From: an uncultured Pedobacter sp.
GTDB taxonomy: Bacteria > Bacteroidota > Bacteroidia > Sphingobacteriales > Sphingobacteriaceae
Assembly (NCBI RefSeq): GCF_913776295.1
Contig: NZ_CAJYOJ010000074.1
Coordinates: 1-64,000 of the forward strand
Length of the DNA: 64,000 nucleotides
Reading direction: 5' to 3'
Under the pieces are notes generated by a model. It made no database searches. It was not told the origin of the DNA and worked only from the letters and a program-made list of their open reading frames with translations. This document shows, piece after piece, positions 33,316 through 41,978 of this stretch; the stretch's first letter is position 1; each line of letters opens with the position of its first letter. A program made the translations under genes and the position numbers.

Positions 33316-34269
33316 TCACTTAGAATTAAAATACTTATTCTTCAAAGTACTAAAAAATGACTTTTTGTTAGTGTTGTTTTTACTTGTATAGTAGTTGATC
33401 CTATCGATGTAATGTTCGTATCCGTTTTGTTTTAGGGACGAAGCGTACCTTTTCAACAGTGCTTTTAAATCTGGCCTCATCTCTTTTGTGAATAAAGCCC
33501 ATTTAGAAATTTCTGATGGATTGTAATAATCCCATCCGCTATAATGGAAAAAACACAGTGGTATAGTATCGTTGACGAAAAATTTTCCGTCATGCGATGA
33601 TATATTTCGTTCGTGCAGATTCCAATAAGCTACATTCATTCCCCGATTATTTTCTATGAATACATTTTTAAAATATAGGGGAACCAGGTTTAGCCATAAT
33701 TGCTCTCCATAAAAACCTCTTTTAAAATCGTATATACATTCTTTAACAGACCTTTCTCTCAACCAAGAAATATAAGAGAAAGTTTCTTCTGATTTTTTCA
33801 ACCTAAAAAAACCTCCGTTATATAGTCCAGCGTTTAAAACTTCCAGCTCCTGCCGCTTCATATTAATATCTGGTGGCCGTGTAAAGTGAGGTGTAATTAC
33901 GATATCTTCATTATTAATTGTACTTGAGGGCAATTTCCCAAAAAAGTAAGTGTCTGAATCACAAAAAATAACCTGGTCGATATGCCCCTGGTCGAGGAAA
34001 TGTTTTGCAAACAATACCTTTGAGCAGTTAGCTAACTGCATTGGATTGTAGTTTTGAGTAATGAAGTCAAATTCCTCAACTCCTAATTCGTGAAGCTGGA
34101 TAATCGGATATTTTTGCATTAGATCATCTGATGCAATTTCTTCATTGGTTAGGTAATCTGCAAGGCAGATGTAAAATTCAAATTCCGGATGAAAAAGTTT
34201 AGCAGAATCTAACAATGATACGGCAAAAGGCAAATAATTGGTAGTGACTACTGTAAAAAATAATGTCAT
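33316..34269 (-). CDS. GT8-like nucleotide-sugar transferase
   Basis: 317 residues. GT-A-like fold with FTVVTTNYLPFAVSLLDS at the start, typical of GT8-like enzymes that walk along family members of polysaccharide loci. QVIFCDSDTYFFG (about 97-109) carries the DxD metal site. NAGLYNGGFFRLKK matches the GT8 FNSGVM-type block, and FFHYSGWDYY the conserved HF.G region. Donor and acceptor are unknown. Its start overlaps the end of the next upstream gene by four bases, so the two are translated together. Confidence 0.8.
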   Translation of the reverse strand: MTLFFTVVTTNYLPFAVSLLDSAKLFHPEFEFYICLADYLTNEEIASDDLMQKYPIIQLHELGVEEFDFITQNYNPMQLANCSKVLFAKHFLDQGHIDQVIFCDSDTYFFGKLPSSTINNEDIVITPHFTRPPDINMKRQELEVLNAGLYNGGFFRLKKSEETFSYISWLRERSVKECIYDFKRGFYGEQLWLNLVPLYFKNVFIENNRGMNVAYWNLHERNISSHDGKFFVNDTIPLCFFHYSGWDYYNPSEISKWALFTKEMRPDLKALLKRYASSLKQNGYEHYIDRINYYTSKNNTNKKSFFSTLKNKYFNSK

Positions 34270-35429
34270 TTCGAGAATATTTTATCAAGATTTTTATAGC
34301 AACTTTCCTTTTCATAATTAAGATTAAAGCTAACCAATGCATTTTCTGCTTGTTTTTGGTAGGCAGACTCATCTGTTAATAGTTGCATAATGTAATTTTT
34401 AAATTCAACCGGGTCGTCACTTACTAAACAACCATTGTTGTTTTTGTCAATTAACCCATCAACTCCTCTGGTATTACAAACAACTGGCATACCGTAAGAT
34501 AGTGCTTCTATTACTTTTATTTTAGTTCCGGTACCTGTTAGCATAGGGCAAATCGCCACTTTAGCATTATTGTAATAGATTGAAAGTTCTTCAACAAAAT
34601 TTATCGATGTAATATTTGGTGCCTTTATGGAAAGGTGCTCATTAATTTGACCAATAACACATATTTGCACATTGGTTGGCAATAATGGGTATACCTCTTT
34701 AAAAAACCAATTGGCAGCTTTTTGATTGTGTATATTATCGCTGGCGACATATATTAAATCGAATGATTTTTCTCCGACCGTGCCGACGCTTTGGGGTTTA
34801 TCCAGCGTCATTGGAGCCAGAGCCACTTTATTTTTACAGAACTGACTAAAAATATACTGCTCTTCAACAGAAATGGCTAATGCAAGATCAAATAACGAAA
34901 TCCTTCTGATCTCTTCTTTAAAAGATTGGCCAATATTAACCTTTCTCTGAAGTTGGGCCGTTATAAAATCATGGGTGTCAATTACCTTTATTGCCTTTTT
35001 GATATGAGGGTTATGCGCTACCAATGTAGCCCAACTGGCATAGTTGATGAAGACATAATCGTAATCGTTTTTTTTTAGGATTTTATTAAAGGCCCGCTTA
35101 AATCTTAACGTAACCAGCTCAGGGAAATTAAGCGGAAAAAACCAGGCTTTATTCTGATAGAAAAAATTGGGGAGCTTATAAAAAAGGAGATAGAAGAGTA
35201 AGTTTTTTTTTGATGGTTTTTTTTTGATCACATAAGTGTTATCGGCTAAGCCTGATTGCTCAAAAGCTTTAATATCTGTTTCGCTCCAGAGGCCGGTATA
35301 ATATTCGCTTACAAAATCAATTTCAAAGTTTCTTGATTTAAAGTAGCTTAACATGCTTAAAGCCCGGGTTCTGTTGCCTGCATTTTTTTTAAGCGGATTA
35401 TCGGGCATAAAAAATAATACTTTCTTCAT
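34266..35429 (-). CDS. GT4-like glycosyltransferase
   Basis: 387 residues of GT-B type. The N-terminus FFMPDNPLKKNAGNRTRAL resembles GT4 enzymes whose glycine loop reads GNRTR. The C-terminal half has VEELSIYYNNAKVAICPML followed by GTGTKIKVIEALSYGMPVV (about 300-318), the GT1/GT4 donor-binding region with the E-A-L motif. It is probably a sugar transferase in the same pathway. Overlaps the GT8-like gene by four bases and sits six bases after the ABC exporter gene, all on the minus strand. Confidence 0.87.
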   Translation of the reverse strand: MKKVLFFMPDNPLKKNAGNRTRALSMLSYFKSRNFEIDFVSEYYTGLWSETDIKAFEQSGLADNTYVIKKKPSKKNLLFYLLFYKLPNFFYQNKAWFFPLNFPELVTLRFKRAFNKILKKNDYDYVFINYASWATLVAHNPHIKKAIKVIDTHDFITAQLQRKVNIGQSFKEEIRRISLFDLALAISVEEQYIFSQFCKNKVALAPMTLDKPQSVGTVGEKSFDLIYVASDNIHNQKAANWFFKEVYPLLPTNVQICVIGQINEHLSIKAPNITSINFVEELSIYYNNAKVAICPMLTGTGTKIKVIEALSYGMPVVCNTRGVDGLIDKNNNGCLVSDDPVEFKNYIMQLLTDESAYQKQAENALVSFNLNYEKESCYKNLDKIFSK

Positions 35430-35435
35430 CCGAAA

Positions 35436-37271
35436 TTAGTCGTTAAAGGCTTGCATGTCGATTAAACGTCTATATAAGCCATTCTTATTCATCAATTCCC
35501 CATGGCTTCCGCTTTCTACAACCTCACCCTTATCAATCACTATAATCTGATCAGCATGCTGAATGGTGCTTAAGCGGTGTGCGATAACAATTGAGGTGCG
35601 GTTTTTCATCAGATTATTTAACGCATCCTGAACCAATTTTTCAGATTCGGTATCTAATGCTGAAGTAGCTTCGTCTAACAACATAATTGGCGGATTAGCC
35701 AATACTGCCCTTGCAATACATACCCGCTGTTTCTGACCTCCAGATAGTTTGTTCCCCCTATCGCCAACGCTGGTTTGATAACCATTTTCGGTATTCAATA
35801 TAAAATCGTGCGCATTGGCAATTTTGGCAGCTGCAATTACCTCTTCTTCTGTAGCATCGGGTTTTGCAAAAGCTATATTATTAAAAATGCTATCGTTAAA
35901 CAGAAAAGATTCCTGGTTCACAATGCCCATTTGTGAGCGGATACTTTCTACGGTAAGGTCCCTGTAATCGTAACCATCAATTTTGATACTTCCTGATTTT
36001 GGATCATGAAAACGCGGCAGTAAATCCATTAAGGTGCTTTTTCCTCCTCCTGAAGGACCAACCAAGGCTACTGTTTTGCCTTTTTCTATATCAAAACTTA
36101 TTGAGTTCAGTATTTGTTTTTCTCCATAGTCGAAGGATATGTTCTGGATACTGATTGTATTGTTAAACCCATCAAGCGCCCTGGCATCCGGTTGATCTAA
36201 CAATAATGGTTTAGTATCGATTAGTTCTAAAACCCTTTCACCTGCGGCAATTCCTGAATGTATACCGCTAAATGAATCTGTTAATGCTTTTGCAGGGCGC
36301 ATTACCTGAGAAAAAATAGCAATGTAAGCAATAAAATCTGATGCAGCCAGTGCATTTTTATCATTATGCAAAATCAATGATCCCCCATACCAAACGATAA
36401 CGGAAATCATTAAAACACCTAGAAATTCGGAAACCGGCGAGCCCAGTTGTTGACGTCTAACCATTTTGCGCGTCAGGTTAGAATAGAATATATTTTCCTG
36501 GTTAAATTTATTTTTGATCCGTTCTGTTGCGTTAAAGGCTTTAATAATTTTAATCCCACTCAAGGCTTCATCTAAAAAGCCAATCATTTTAGCGAAAGAT
36601 TCATGCGATTCTTTAGCTTGTTGCTTTAATCTTTTTACAATTTTGCTGATAATAAATGCGGAAATCGGGATTACTAACAAAGAGAATAAAGTTAGCTTTG
36701 CTGATATATTAAATAGAAGAATAACATATACGATTAATGTTACAGGTTCTTTAAAGACAACCTGAAGCGTATTTGTAACTGTAAACTGAACAACCTGAAC
36801 ATCAGAGGCTACTTTAGAAATAATATCACCCTTCCTTTCATTGTTGAAATATCCTATATGAAGATTCATCACATTGTTAAAAACCCGCTTTCTAAAGTTA
36901 AGCAAGGTATGCACTCTTAAATCTTCCATGTAACGCTGAGAAAAATATCTGAACAAATTGGAAAGCAATACAGAGATAACGATAATGATGCAGATGTACA
37001 TCAACGTACTTTCTATAGTGTTAACTTTGATGGAATAATTAACAAAGTCTCTTAATTTTCCTAACAAACTAAATGAGGAAGCTGCTTTATCTGTTAAGCT
37101 AGGTGTTTGGCAAGCTTGCTTGTTTGCATTTAAAAGTGTTTCGAACAGTGGCGATAACAATGCTAAGTTAAAGGTTCCGAATAGAATCGAAAGCAGAGTT
37201 GCAATAACATATGGTATAGCAAACTTTTCTATGGGTTTGGCAAATGATAATAAACGAAAATAAGTCTTCAT
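35436..37271 (-). CDS. MsbA-like ABC exporter (fused permease-ATPase)
   Basis: 611 residues. A half-transporter: six-helix membrane domain (about 1-340; DLRVHTLLNFRKRVFNNVM is a coupling region) and nucleotide-binding domain (about 360-611) with VGPSGGGKSTLMDLL (Walker A), NKLSGGQKQR (signature), IMLLDEATSALD (Walker B) and IVIAHRLSTI (H-loop). All catalytic residues are intact. Its position at the head of a glycosyltransferase series suggests export of a lipid-linked glycan or lipid A-core, but generic lipid flipping is equally possible. A -7 box (TAACTTTG) lies 74 bases upstream. Confidence 0.9.
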   Translation of the reverse strand: MKTYFRLLSFAKPIEKFAIPYVIATLLSILFGTFNLALLSPLFETLLNANKQACQTPSLTDKAASSFSLLGKLRDFVNYSIKVNTIESTLMYICIIIVISVLLSNLFRYFSQRYMEDLRVHTLLNFRKRVFNNVMNLHIGYFNNERKGDIISKVASDVQVVQFTVTNTLQVVFKEPVTLIVYVILLFNISAKLTLFSLLVIPISAFIISKIVKRLKQQAKESHESFAKMIGFLDEALSGIKIIKAFNATERIKNKFNQENIFYSNLTRKMVRRQQLGSPVSEFLGVLMISVIVWYGGSLILHNDKNALAASDFIAYIAIFSQVMRPAKALTDSFSGIHSGIAAGERVLELIDTKPLLLDQPDARALDGFNNTISIQNISFDYGEKQILNSISFDIEKGKTVALVGPSGGGKSTLMDLLPRFHDPKSGSIKIDGYDYRDLTVESIRSQMGIVNQESFLFNDSIFNNIAFAKPDATEEEVIAAAKIANAHDFILNTENGYQTSVGDRGNKLSGGQKQRVCIARAVLANPPIMLLDEATSALDTESEKLVQDALNNLMKNRTSIVIAHRLSTIQHADQIIVIDKGEVVESGSHGELMNKNGLYRRLIDMQAFND

Positions 37272-37344
37272 TTTATATAAAATGGAATATGTAAAAAGGA
37301 AGATGGTTCAGGTATTGTCCTAAAAAATCTATATAAAAACTCAG

Positions 37345-37352
37345 CAAAGTTA
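37345..37352 (-). promoter_or_regulatory. -7 box of the ABC-GT operon
   Basis: Minus-strand TAACTTTG matches TAnnTTTG fully and would give a leader of about 70 bases to the ABC gene. It probably also drives the two following glycosyltransferase genes. Confidence 0.55.
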
Positions 37353-37520
37353 AGCTTTTCAATTAAACGTTGCGGTTTTTTGAAAAGAGTAAGGTTTAAA
37401 ATTACAATTCCTGGCTTTTAAGAATGGATAGATGGGATCTTTTTACTGCCGATATATTTCAATTATTTAACATTAATGCTGCAGAATAGAACGAAAGAAT
37501 GGCTCGAGACCACTCTCTTA

Positions 37521-38588
37521 TTACGGTAGGAAATTTTTAAGGCATTCACGATATAGCTCCATATACTGGTTGGCCGCTATTTCCCATGAAAATTTTTCGG
37601 CCTGTACTATAGCTTCTTGAGCACAGTTATTTTGGGTGAAATCCATCATTCCATTGTTAAATACCTCTTGCATATGCACGGGGTCGAAATTGTCAAAGTA
37701 ATAGGCAACATCGCCGCCAACTTCAGGAAGTGAAGTAAATTTTGAAAGGAAAACAGGTTTTCCAAAGTGAAGCGCTTCTATTACAGGAAGACCAAAACCT
37801 TCGGCAACAGAAGGAAATAAGAAGGCATCACAGTTTTTATAGTACCAGGCTTTATCTTCATCAGAGATTGGTCCTGTAATATGTACCCTGTTTAAACAGT
37901 TATATTTCTGAGCTTCTTCCAAGATTATTTGCTTATGAGGGGTTTCTCTGCCCGAAATAACGAGGTGAAAATCATTTCCTTTTAATAAAGCCGGGAGCAA
38001 GTGAAAGCCTTTCTGAACAGATAATAAGCCTATCGTAAATAAGAAAGGTTTTGGAGGCACAAAGTCCGGGCAATGTTTTTCATCCGAAATCAATTTATCT
38101 GCACCATTATAAATCACACTAACCTTTGCTTTGGCTTCGGGGAAGTAATGCACAACATCATTCGCTACAAACTGCGATATACATACAATCTGATCACATT
38201 GCGAAATAAGTTTACCTAATTTTTTCAGATATACCTTGATTCTGTGTGGTTTGCTAAACTTTAAATGAACCTTGTTCATGTCATGAACAGTCATTATTTT
38301 TTTTGCATTCACTCTATTAGGCCTTAATCTGCAGGTTTGATCGGAAAGATGAACAACGTCGAAGTCATTTTTTCGTTTAAAAAATAAACGGTCCAACCTG
38401 GATAGGTAGATAATATCAACTAGTCCGTTAAAAAGATATTGAGTGTGTTTAAAAAGATAAAACTTGAACTCGAATTTTCCTTTGTTTTCTTTGATCAAGG
38501 CATCTCCCAATCCCTTTCCAAAAGAAAAATAACCACAGTTGGCATCTTTCATGGAATCGAAGGTGACTAAGACATTGGGCTTTTTCAT
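37521..38588 (-). CDS. GT4-family glycosyltransferase
   Basis: 355 residues of GT-B fold. N-terminal blocks include VHLSDQTCRLRP and IMTVHDMNKVHLKF (the H-D motif), then IVCISQFVANDV with the SxF..D pattern of GT4. The C-terminal donor half has FLFTIGLLSVQKGFHLL, HVTGPI-like HITGPISDEDK, and FLFPSVAEGFGLPVIEALHFG (about 275-295), the E-x7-E motif. All are present. A 250-base gap separates it from the ABC gene downstream. The sugar specificity cannot be read. Confidence 0.92.
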   Translation of the reverse strand: MKKPNVLVTFDSMKDANCGYFSFGKGLGDALIKENKGKFEFKFYLFKHTQYLFNGLVDIIYLSRLDRLFFKRKNDFDVVHLSDQTCRLRPNRVNAKKIMTVHDMNKVHLKFSKPHRIKVYLKKLGKLISQCDQIVCISQFVANDVVHYFPEAKAKVSVIYNGADKLISDEKHCPDFVPPKPFLFTIGLLSVQKGFHLLPALLKGNDFHLVISGRETPHKQIILEEAQKYNCLNRVHITGPISDEDKAWYYKNCDAFLFPSVAEGFGLPVIEALHFGKPVFLSKFTSLPEVGGDVAYYFDNFDPVHMQEVFNNGMMDFTQNNCAQEAIVQAEKFSWEIAANQYMELYRECLKNFLP

Positions 38589-38635
38589 TAAAGAAGTAAT
38601 TAATAATGCAAATATAAGCAGATTTAAATTGAAGT

Positions 38636-39511
38636 CTACTTTATGATTTTATAGTTACGGTACTCAAATAGCCTCCATCCGGTGAGATCTTCAATTTTTT
38701 GCAAAATTCTTCTCCGAAAATTCATTTTCGGTGTTTCTTTCGTGAGATCTTTATCAAATTTCCAGTTTGCGGCTGCAATTCTGGTCTGCATTACTTTTGG
38801 ATGGCTGCCTTTAAAATGAACCAAACGATCGGCATTGTGCATATCATAGGTTTCTTGCACCGGATAATTTTCCTCAATCCATTCGTCTGTCTGATAAAAC
38901 TGGTTAAAATTCCGCACTTTGCCTTGTAATCCTTTTGGGGGTTTTACCCAGCCATAGTGGTAAATGTATGCATCGATTAGCTTAACTTTGAGTTTTCTGT
39001 CGTTAATTCTAAAACCCTGCGCATCCCGGTAGGAGCGAACTCCAGGCAGGTTTTTAATGATCCTAACTTCTCTTCTGTACCAACGTCTGGATTGAGCCAG
39101 ATAATCATAAGAAGCATAAAAATGTTTATATTTTAAAAGTAAGGCCTCCACATGGTTATTGGTCAATTCTGTTTCCATTTCTTTTTTGATCAGCGGGAGG
39201 TAATCTTCATGTATAGCTTCATCGCCCTGTATATAAATCATCCAGTCGGTATCTGCACTGATTTCAGCTAGTGCCTTATTGGTTTCATCGGCAAAAACAC
39301 GTCCGCCTTCGCGCATATTTTCATCCCAGATGGTATCAATTGTTATGATTTTTGGATCAATGCTTTTAACCATTTCAGCAGTTTCGTCTGTAGAGTTTCC
39401 CAATGCTACAATAAAATCATCGCACAATGGCAGTACAGAAAGTATCGCTTCTTTTGCAGGGTAATCGTTAGCAATAGCATTTCTTAAAAAGGTAAAACCG
39501 GTAACTTTCAT
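38636..39511 (-). CDS. GT2-like glycosyltransferase
   Basis: 291 residues. GT-A fold: GFTFLRNAIANDYPAKEAI opens like the family-2 enzymes of LPS core synthesis, FIVALGNSTDETAEM is the nucleotide-binding loop and WMIYIQGDEAIHED supplies the acidic DxD-equivalent (GDEA, about residues 96-99). The C-terminal part is basic with YHYGWVKPP and HPKVMQTRIAA. The DUF-like C-terminus is common in Bacteroidota GT2 relatives near polysaccharide genes. It has its own consensus -7 box. It is the outermost gene of the cluster. Confidence 0.85.
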   Translation of the reverse strand: MKVTGFTFLRNAIANDYPAKEAILSVLPLCDDFIVALGNSTDETAEMVKSIDPKIITIDTIWDENMREGGRVFADETNKALAEISADTDWMIYIQGDEAIHEDYLPLIKKEMETELTNNHVEALLLKYKHFYASYDYLAQSRRWYRREVRIIKNLPGVRSYRDAQGFRINDRKLKVKLIDAYIYHYGWVKPPKGLQGKVRNFNQFYQTDEWIEENYPVQETYDMHNADRLVHFKGSHPKVMQTRIAAANWKFDKDLTKETPKMNFRRRILQKIEDLTGWRLFEYRNYKIIK

Positions 39512-39554
39512 TATGGGGGCGCTTTTTCTAGCTGATAATTTTTGTTTATTTGTA

Positions 39555-39562
39555 CAAAGATA
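39555..39562 (-). promoter_or_regulatory. -7 box of the GT2-like gene
   Basis: Minus-strand TATCTTTG, the most typical Bacteroidota -7 sequence, about 45 bases before the start codon. It overlaps the presumed upstream region of meaB on the other strand. Confidence 0.65.
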
Positions 39563-39571
39563 GTTTTATTG

Positions 39572-40468
39572 ATGAATACGCATCTATCCATTCCAAGCGA
39601 ATTAAAAGCAGGTAATTATAAGGTTTTGGCAAGAACACTAACACTTGTTGAAAACGATATTGAGCCGGCTGATTCGATTTTAAGAAGTTTAGATAGTAGG
39701 GCTGATGTTCCGGTTCTAGGTATTACGGGGCCGCCGGGCGCAGGTAAGAGCACGTTGGTAAATGCAGTAACCGGTTATTTTATTGCTGAAGGGAAACGCA
39801 TTGCCATCTTAGCAGTAGATCCGACCTCTCCATTTAATTTTGGCTCCTTGCTGGGCGATCGCATCCGCATGGCTGGTCAGTTTAACCATCCAGATGTTTT
39901 TATCCGTTCGTTGGCAACACGTGGAGCCTTAGGCGGTATTTCGGCAAAAACGATCGAAATGGTTGATATTTTAAAGGCAGCTAATTTTGATCTGATTATA
40001 GTGGAAACGGTTGGAGTAGGACAATCGGAAGTAGAAATTGCAGGGTTGGCAGATAAAACCATTGTGGTATTGGTGCCTGAATCCGGGGATGAAATTCAGC
40101 ATATCAAATCTGGTTTAATGGAAATAGCCGGTTGTTTTGTGGTTAATAAAGCTGATCGGGAAGGCGCGGATACTTTTGCCAATAACCTAAAGAAAATCGT
40201 TCAACAAGGCGTAAAAACCATTCCGGTCTTAAAAACTGTTGCCGATAAAAACATAGGTATCGACGAGTTGTGTAAGTGGGTTGTTAATGCTGAATTTTTT
40301 GATGATAGCCGGAAATCTTTTTTGCTTGCTGAAAAAGCATGGAAGATTATACAGTACCAAAAAATGAAGCATATCGATAAAAAAAGGCTGCTTGAAAAAA
40401 TTCAGGCAGCCTTAAAACAAGGTGATTTCAATATTTATCGTTTTGCGGATGAGTTTAGTAAGGATTAA
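39572..40468 (+). CDS. meaB: Methylmalonyl-CoA mutase-associated GTPase MeaB
   Basis: 298 residues from the ATG at 39572; a TTG ten codons upstream would add a Cys/Leu-rich tail unlike the family. It is a G3E GTPase that protects and reloads adenosylcobalamin in methylmalonyl-CoA mutase. GITGPPGAGKSTLVNAV is the P-loop, LAVDPTSPF and ETVGVGQSEVEI are the switch regions, NKADREGAD gives NKxD. The C-terminal helical dimer arm is present. The mutase genes are not in this window, so the partner lies elsewhere. Confidence 0.93.
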   Translation: MNTHLSIPSELKAGNYKVLARTLTLVENDIEPADSILRSLDSRADVPVLGITGPPGAGKSTLVNAVTGYFIAEGKRIAILAVDPTSPFNFGSLLGDRIRMAGQFNHPDVFIRSLATRGALGGISAKTIEMVDILKAANFDLIIVETVGVGQSEVEIAGLADKTIVVLVPESGDEIQHIKSGLMEIAGCFVVNKADREGADTFANNLKKIVQQGVKTIPVLKTVADKNIGIDELCKWVVNAEFFDDSRKSFLLAEKAWKIIQYQKMKHIDKKRLLEKIQAALKQGDFNIYRFADEFSKD

Positions 40469-40517
40469 CTGTTTAAAGTGGTTAATTGAAAACTAAAAAT
40501 TGTCAACTGAAGACTGA

Positions 40518-41807
40518 CTAACTGTTCATCATTTCCTCGATTTCTTCTGCTTCTAATGGTATGTCCGCCATTAAATCTATGTTTCCATCTGCAGTGATGA
40601 GAATATTGTTTTCTAAACGGATGCCTAAGCCTTCTTCTGGAATATAGATGCCTGGCTCAACTGTAAGGATGTTCCCATTTGTAAATGGAGTGTATCTTCC
40701 GGCAAAGTCATGTACATCAATACCTAAATGATGTGAATTGCCATGCATAAAATATTTTTTATAGGCTGGCCACGCCGGGTTTTGTTTTTTTACGTCTGTG
40801 GTAGAAAGGAGTCCGAGATTAATTAATTGCGCAGTCATGATTTCACCAACCTGTTCATGGTAGGTATTCCATACCGTTCCTTCGTTAATGAGTTTGATCG
40901 ATTCTTTCATGACATGTAACACGGCATTATATACATCCTTTTGTCTTTGTGTAAACCTGCCATTAACTGGGATGGCCCTGCTCATATCTGCATTATAATT
41001 GGCATACTCTGCTCCAAAATCGAAAAGTATTACATCCCCATCTTCACAAACCTGGTTATTGTCGTTATAGTGTAGGATGTTGGCATTATGGCCCGAAGCG
41101 ATAATCGGGGTGTAAGCGTGGCCCGTTGCACCCTGGCGTATAAATTCGTGTATAATCTCCGCTTCAATCTCATATTCTTTAACGCCAGGTTTTGTGAACT
41201 TTAACACCCTGATAAAAGCATCCCGGGTTATTGCCGATGCCCTTTTGATCAACTCAATTTCGATATCTGATTTAACTGCACGCAGATTTCTCATAATGGG
41301 CGCCGAGCGTTCGTAATGATGCAATGGGTATTTTGATTTCATTTGCTCAATGAAACGGATGTCCCGATAAGGAACTTCGTGAGCATACCTGTCGTTCTCA
41401 TTCGTATTCAGATAAATATGTTCAGCATAGTTAACGATGCTGTGTAAAATGTTGTCGAAATCTTCCAGCCAATACACAGACTGGATGCCTGAAGCGGCTT
41501 TTGCCTGTTCCTTGGTATATTTATATCCTTCCCAAACTTTGATGTAGTCGTTTGTCTGTCTTAAAAACAGGACTTCTCTGTACAAAGGATTAGGACAATC
41601 GGGATATAACAGTAAAATTGTTTGTTCCTGGTCAATTCCTGATAAATAAAATAAATCAGGATTTTGCTTAAAAACAAAGTTCTGATCCCCACTTCTAGGG
41701 AATTCATCACTTGAGTTGAATATAGCTAGTGAATTGTTTTTTAGATTATTATATAAATTTTTTCGATTTAGAATAAATAATGATTGATGAATAGTAGGAT
41801 ATTTCAT
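40518..41807 (-). CDS. pepP: Aminopeptidase P-family metallopeptidase
   Basis: About 429 residues. It removes the N-terminal residue before proline using a dinuclear Mn site. The N-terminal domain (AMP_N) holds FPRSGDQNFVFKQNPDLFYLSG. The pita-bread domain supplies the ligands: Asp in LFDFGAEY and NADMSRAIPV, His in HGNSHHLGIDVHD, Glu in TVEPGIYIPEE and RLENNILI. The frame is open ten codons further up (to 41837), but a perfect -7 box at 41842-41835 places transcription start inside that extension, so the ATG at 41807 (MKYPTIHQS) is preferred. Confidence 0.92.
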   Translation of the reverse strand: MKYPTIHQSLFILNRKNLYNNLKNNSLAIFNSSDEFPRSGDQNFVFKQNPDLFYLSGIDQEQTILLLYPDCPNPLYREVLFLRQTNDYIKVWEGYKYTKEQAKAASGIQSVYWLEDFDNILHSIVNYAEHIYLNTNENDRYAHEVPYRDIRFIEQMKSKYPLHHYERSAPIMRNLRAVKSDIEIELIKRASAITRDAFIRVLKFTKPGVKEYEIEAEIIHEFIRQGATGHAYTPIIASGHNANILHYNDNNQVCEDGDVILFDFGAEYANYNADMSRAIPVNGRFTQRQKDVYNAVLHVMKESIKLINEGTVWNTYHEQVGEIMTAQLINLGLLSTTDVKKQNPAWPAYKKYFMHGNSHHLGIDVHDFAGRYTPFTNGNILTVEPGIYIPEEGLGIRLENNILITADGNIDLMADIPLEAEEIEEMMNS

Positions 41808-41834
41808 GAAGTGATATTTTATGTGGGCTAGGAC

Positions 41835-41842
41835 CAAATGTA
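41835..41842 (-). promoter_or_regulatory. -7 box of pepP, deciding its start codon
   Basis: Minus-strand TACATTTG matches TAnnTTTG fully. Transcription from about 41831 excludes the upstream start at 41837 and leaves a leader of about 24 bases to the ATG at 41807. Confidence 0.62.
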
Positions 41843-41891
41843 ATAAAATGATTAATGACTGGTGAAGTTTGGAACGGAGTTTGTATAAAAG

Positions 41892-41921
41892 TTTGAAAAT
41901 TTAAAATTTTGATTATTTTTG
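41892..41921 (+). promoter_or_regulatory. Consensus promoter of the OmpA gene
   Basis: TTTG (41892-41895), 18 bases, TATTTTTG (41914-41921). The leader is about 55 bases and A/T-rich, ending in a poly-A-rich segment before the ATG, as seen in strongly translated Bacteroidota genes. Confidence 0.8.
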
Positions 41922-41978
41922 CCTTTACTGAAAAATTAATCAATTAAATTGTTTAACCCTTAAAAAAGAAAAAAGATT

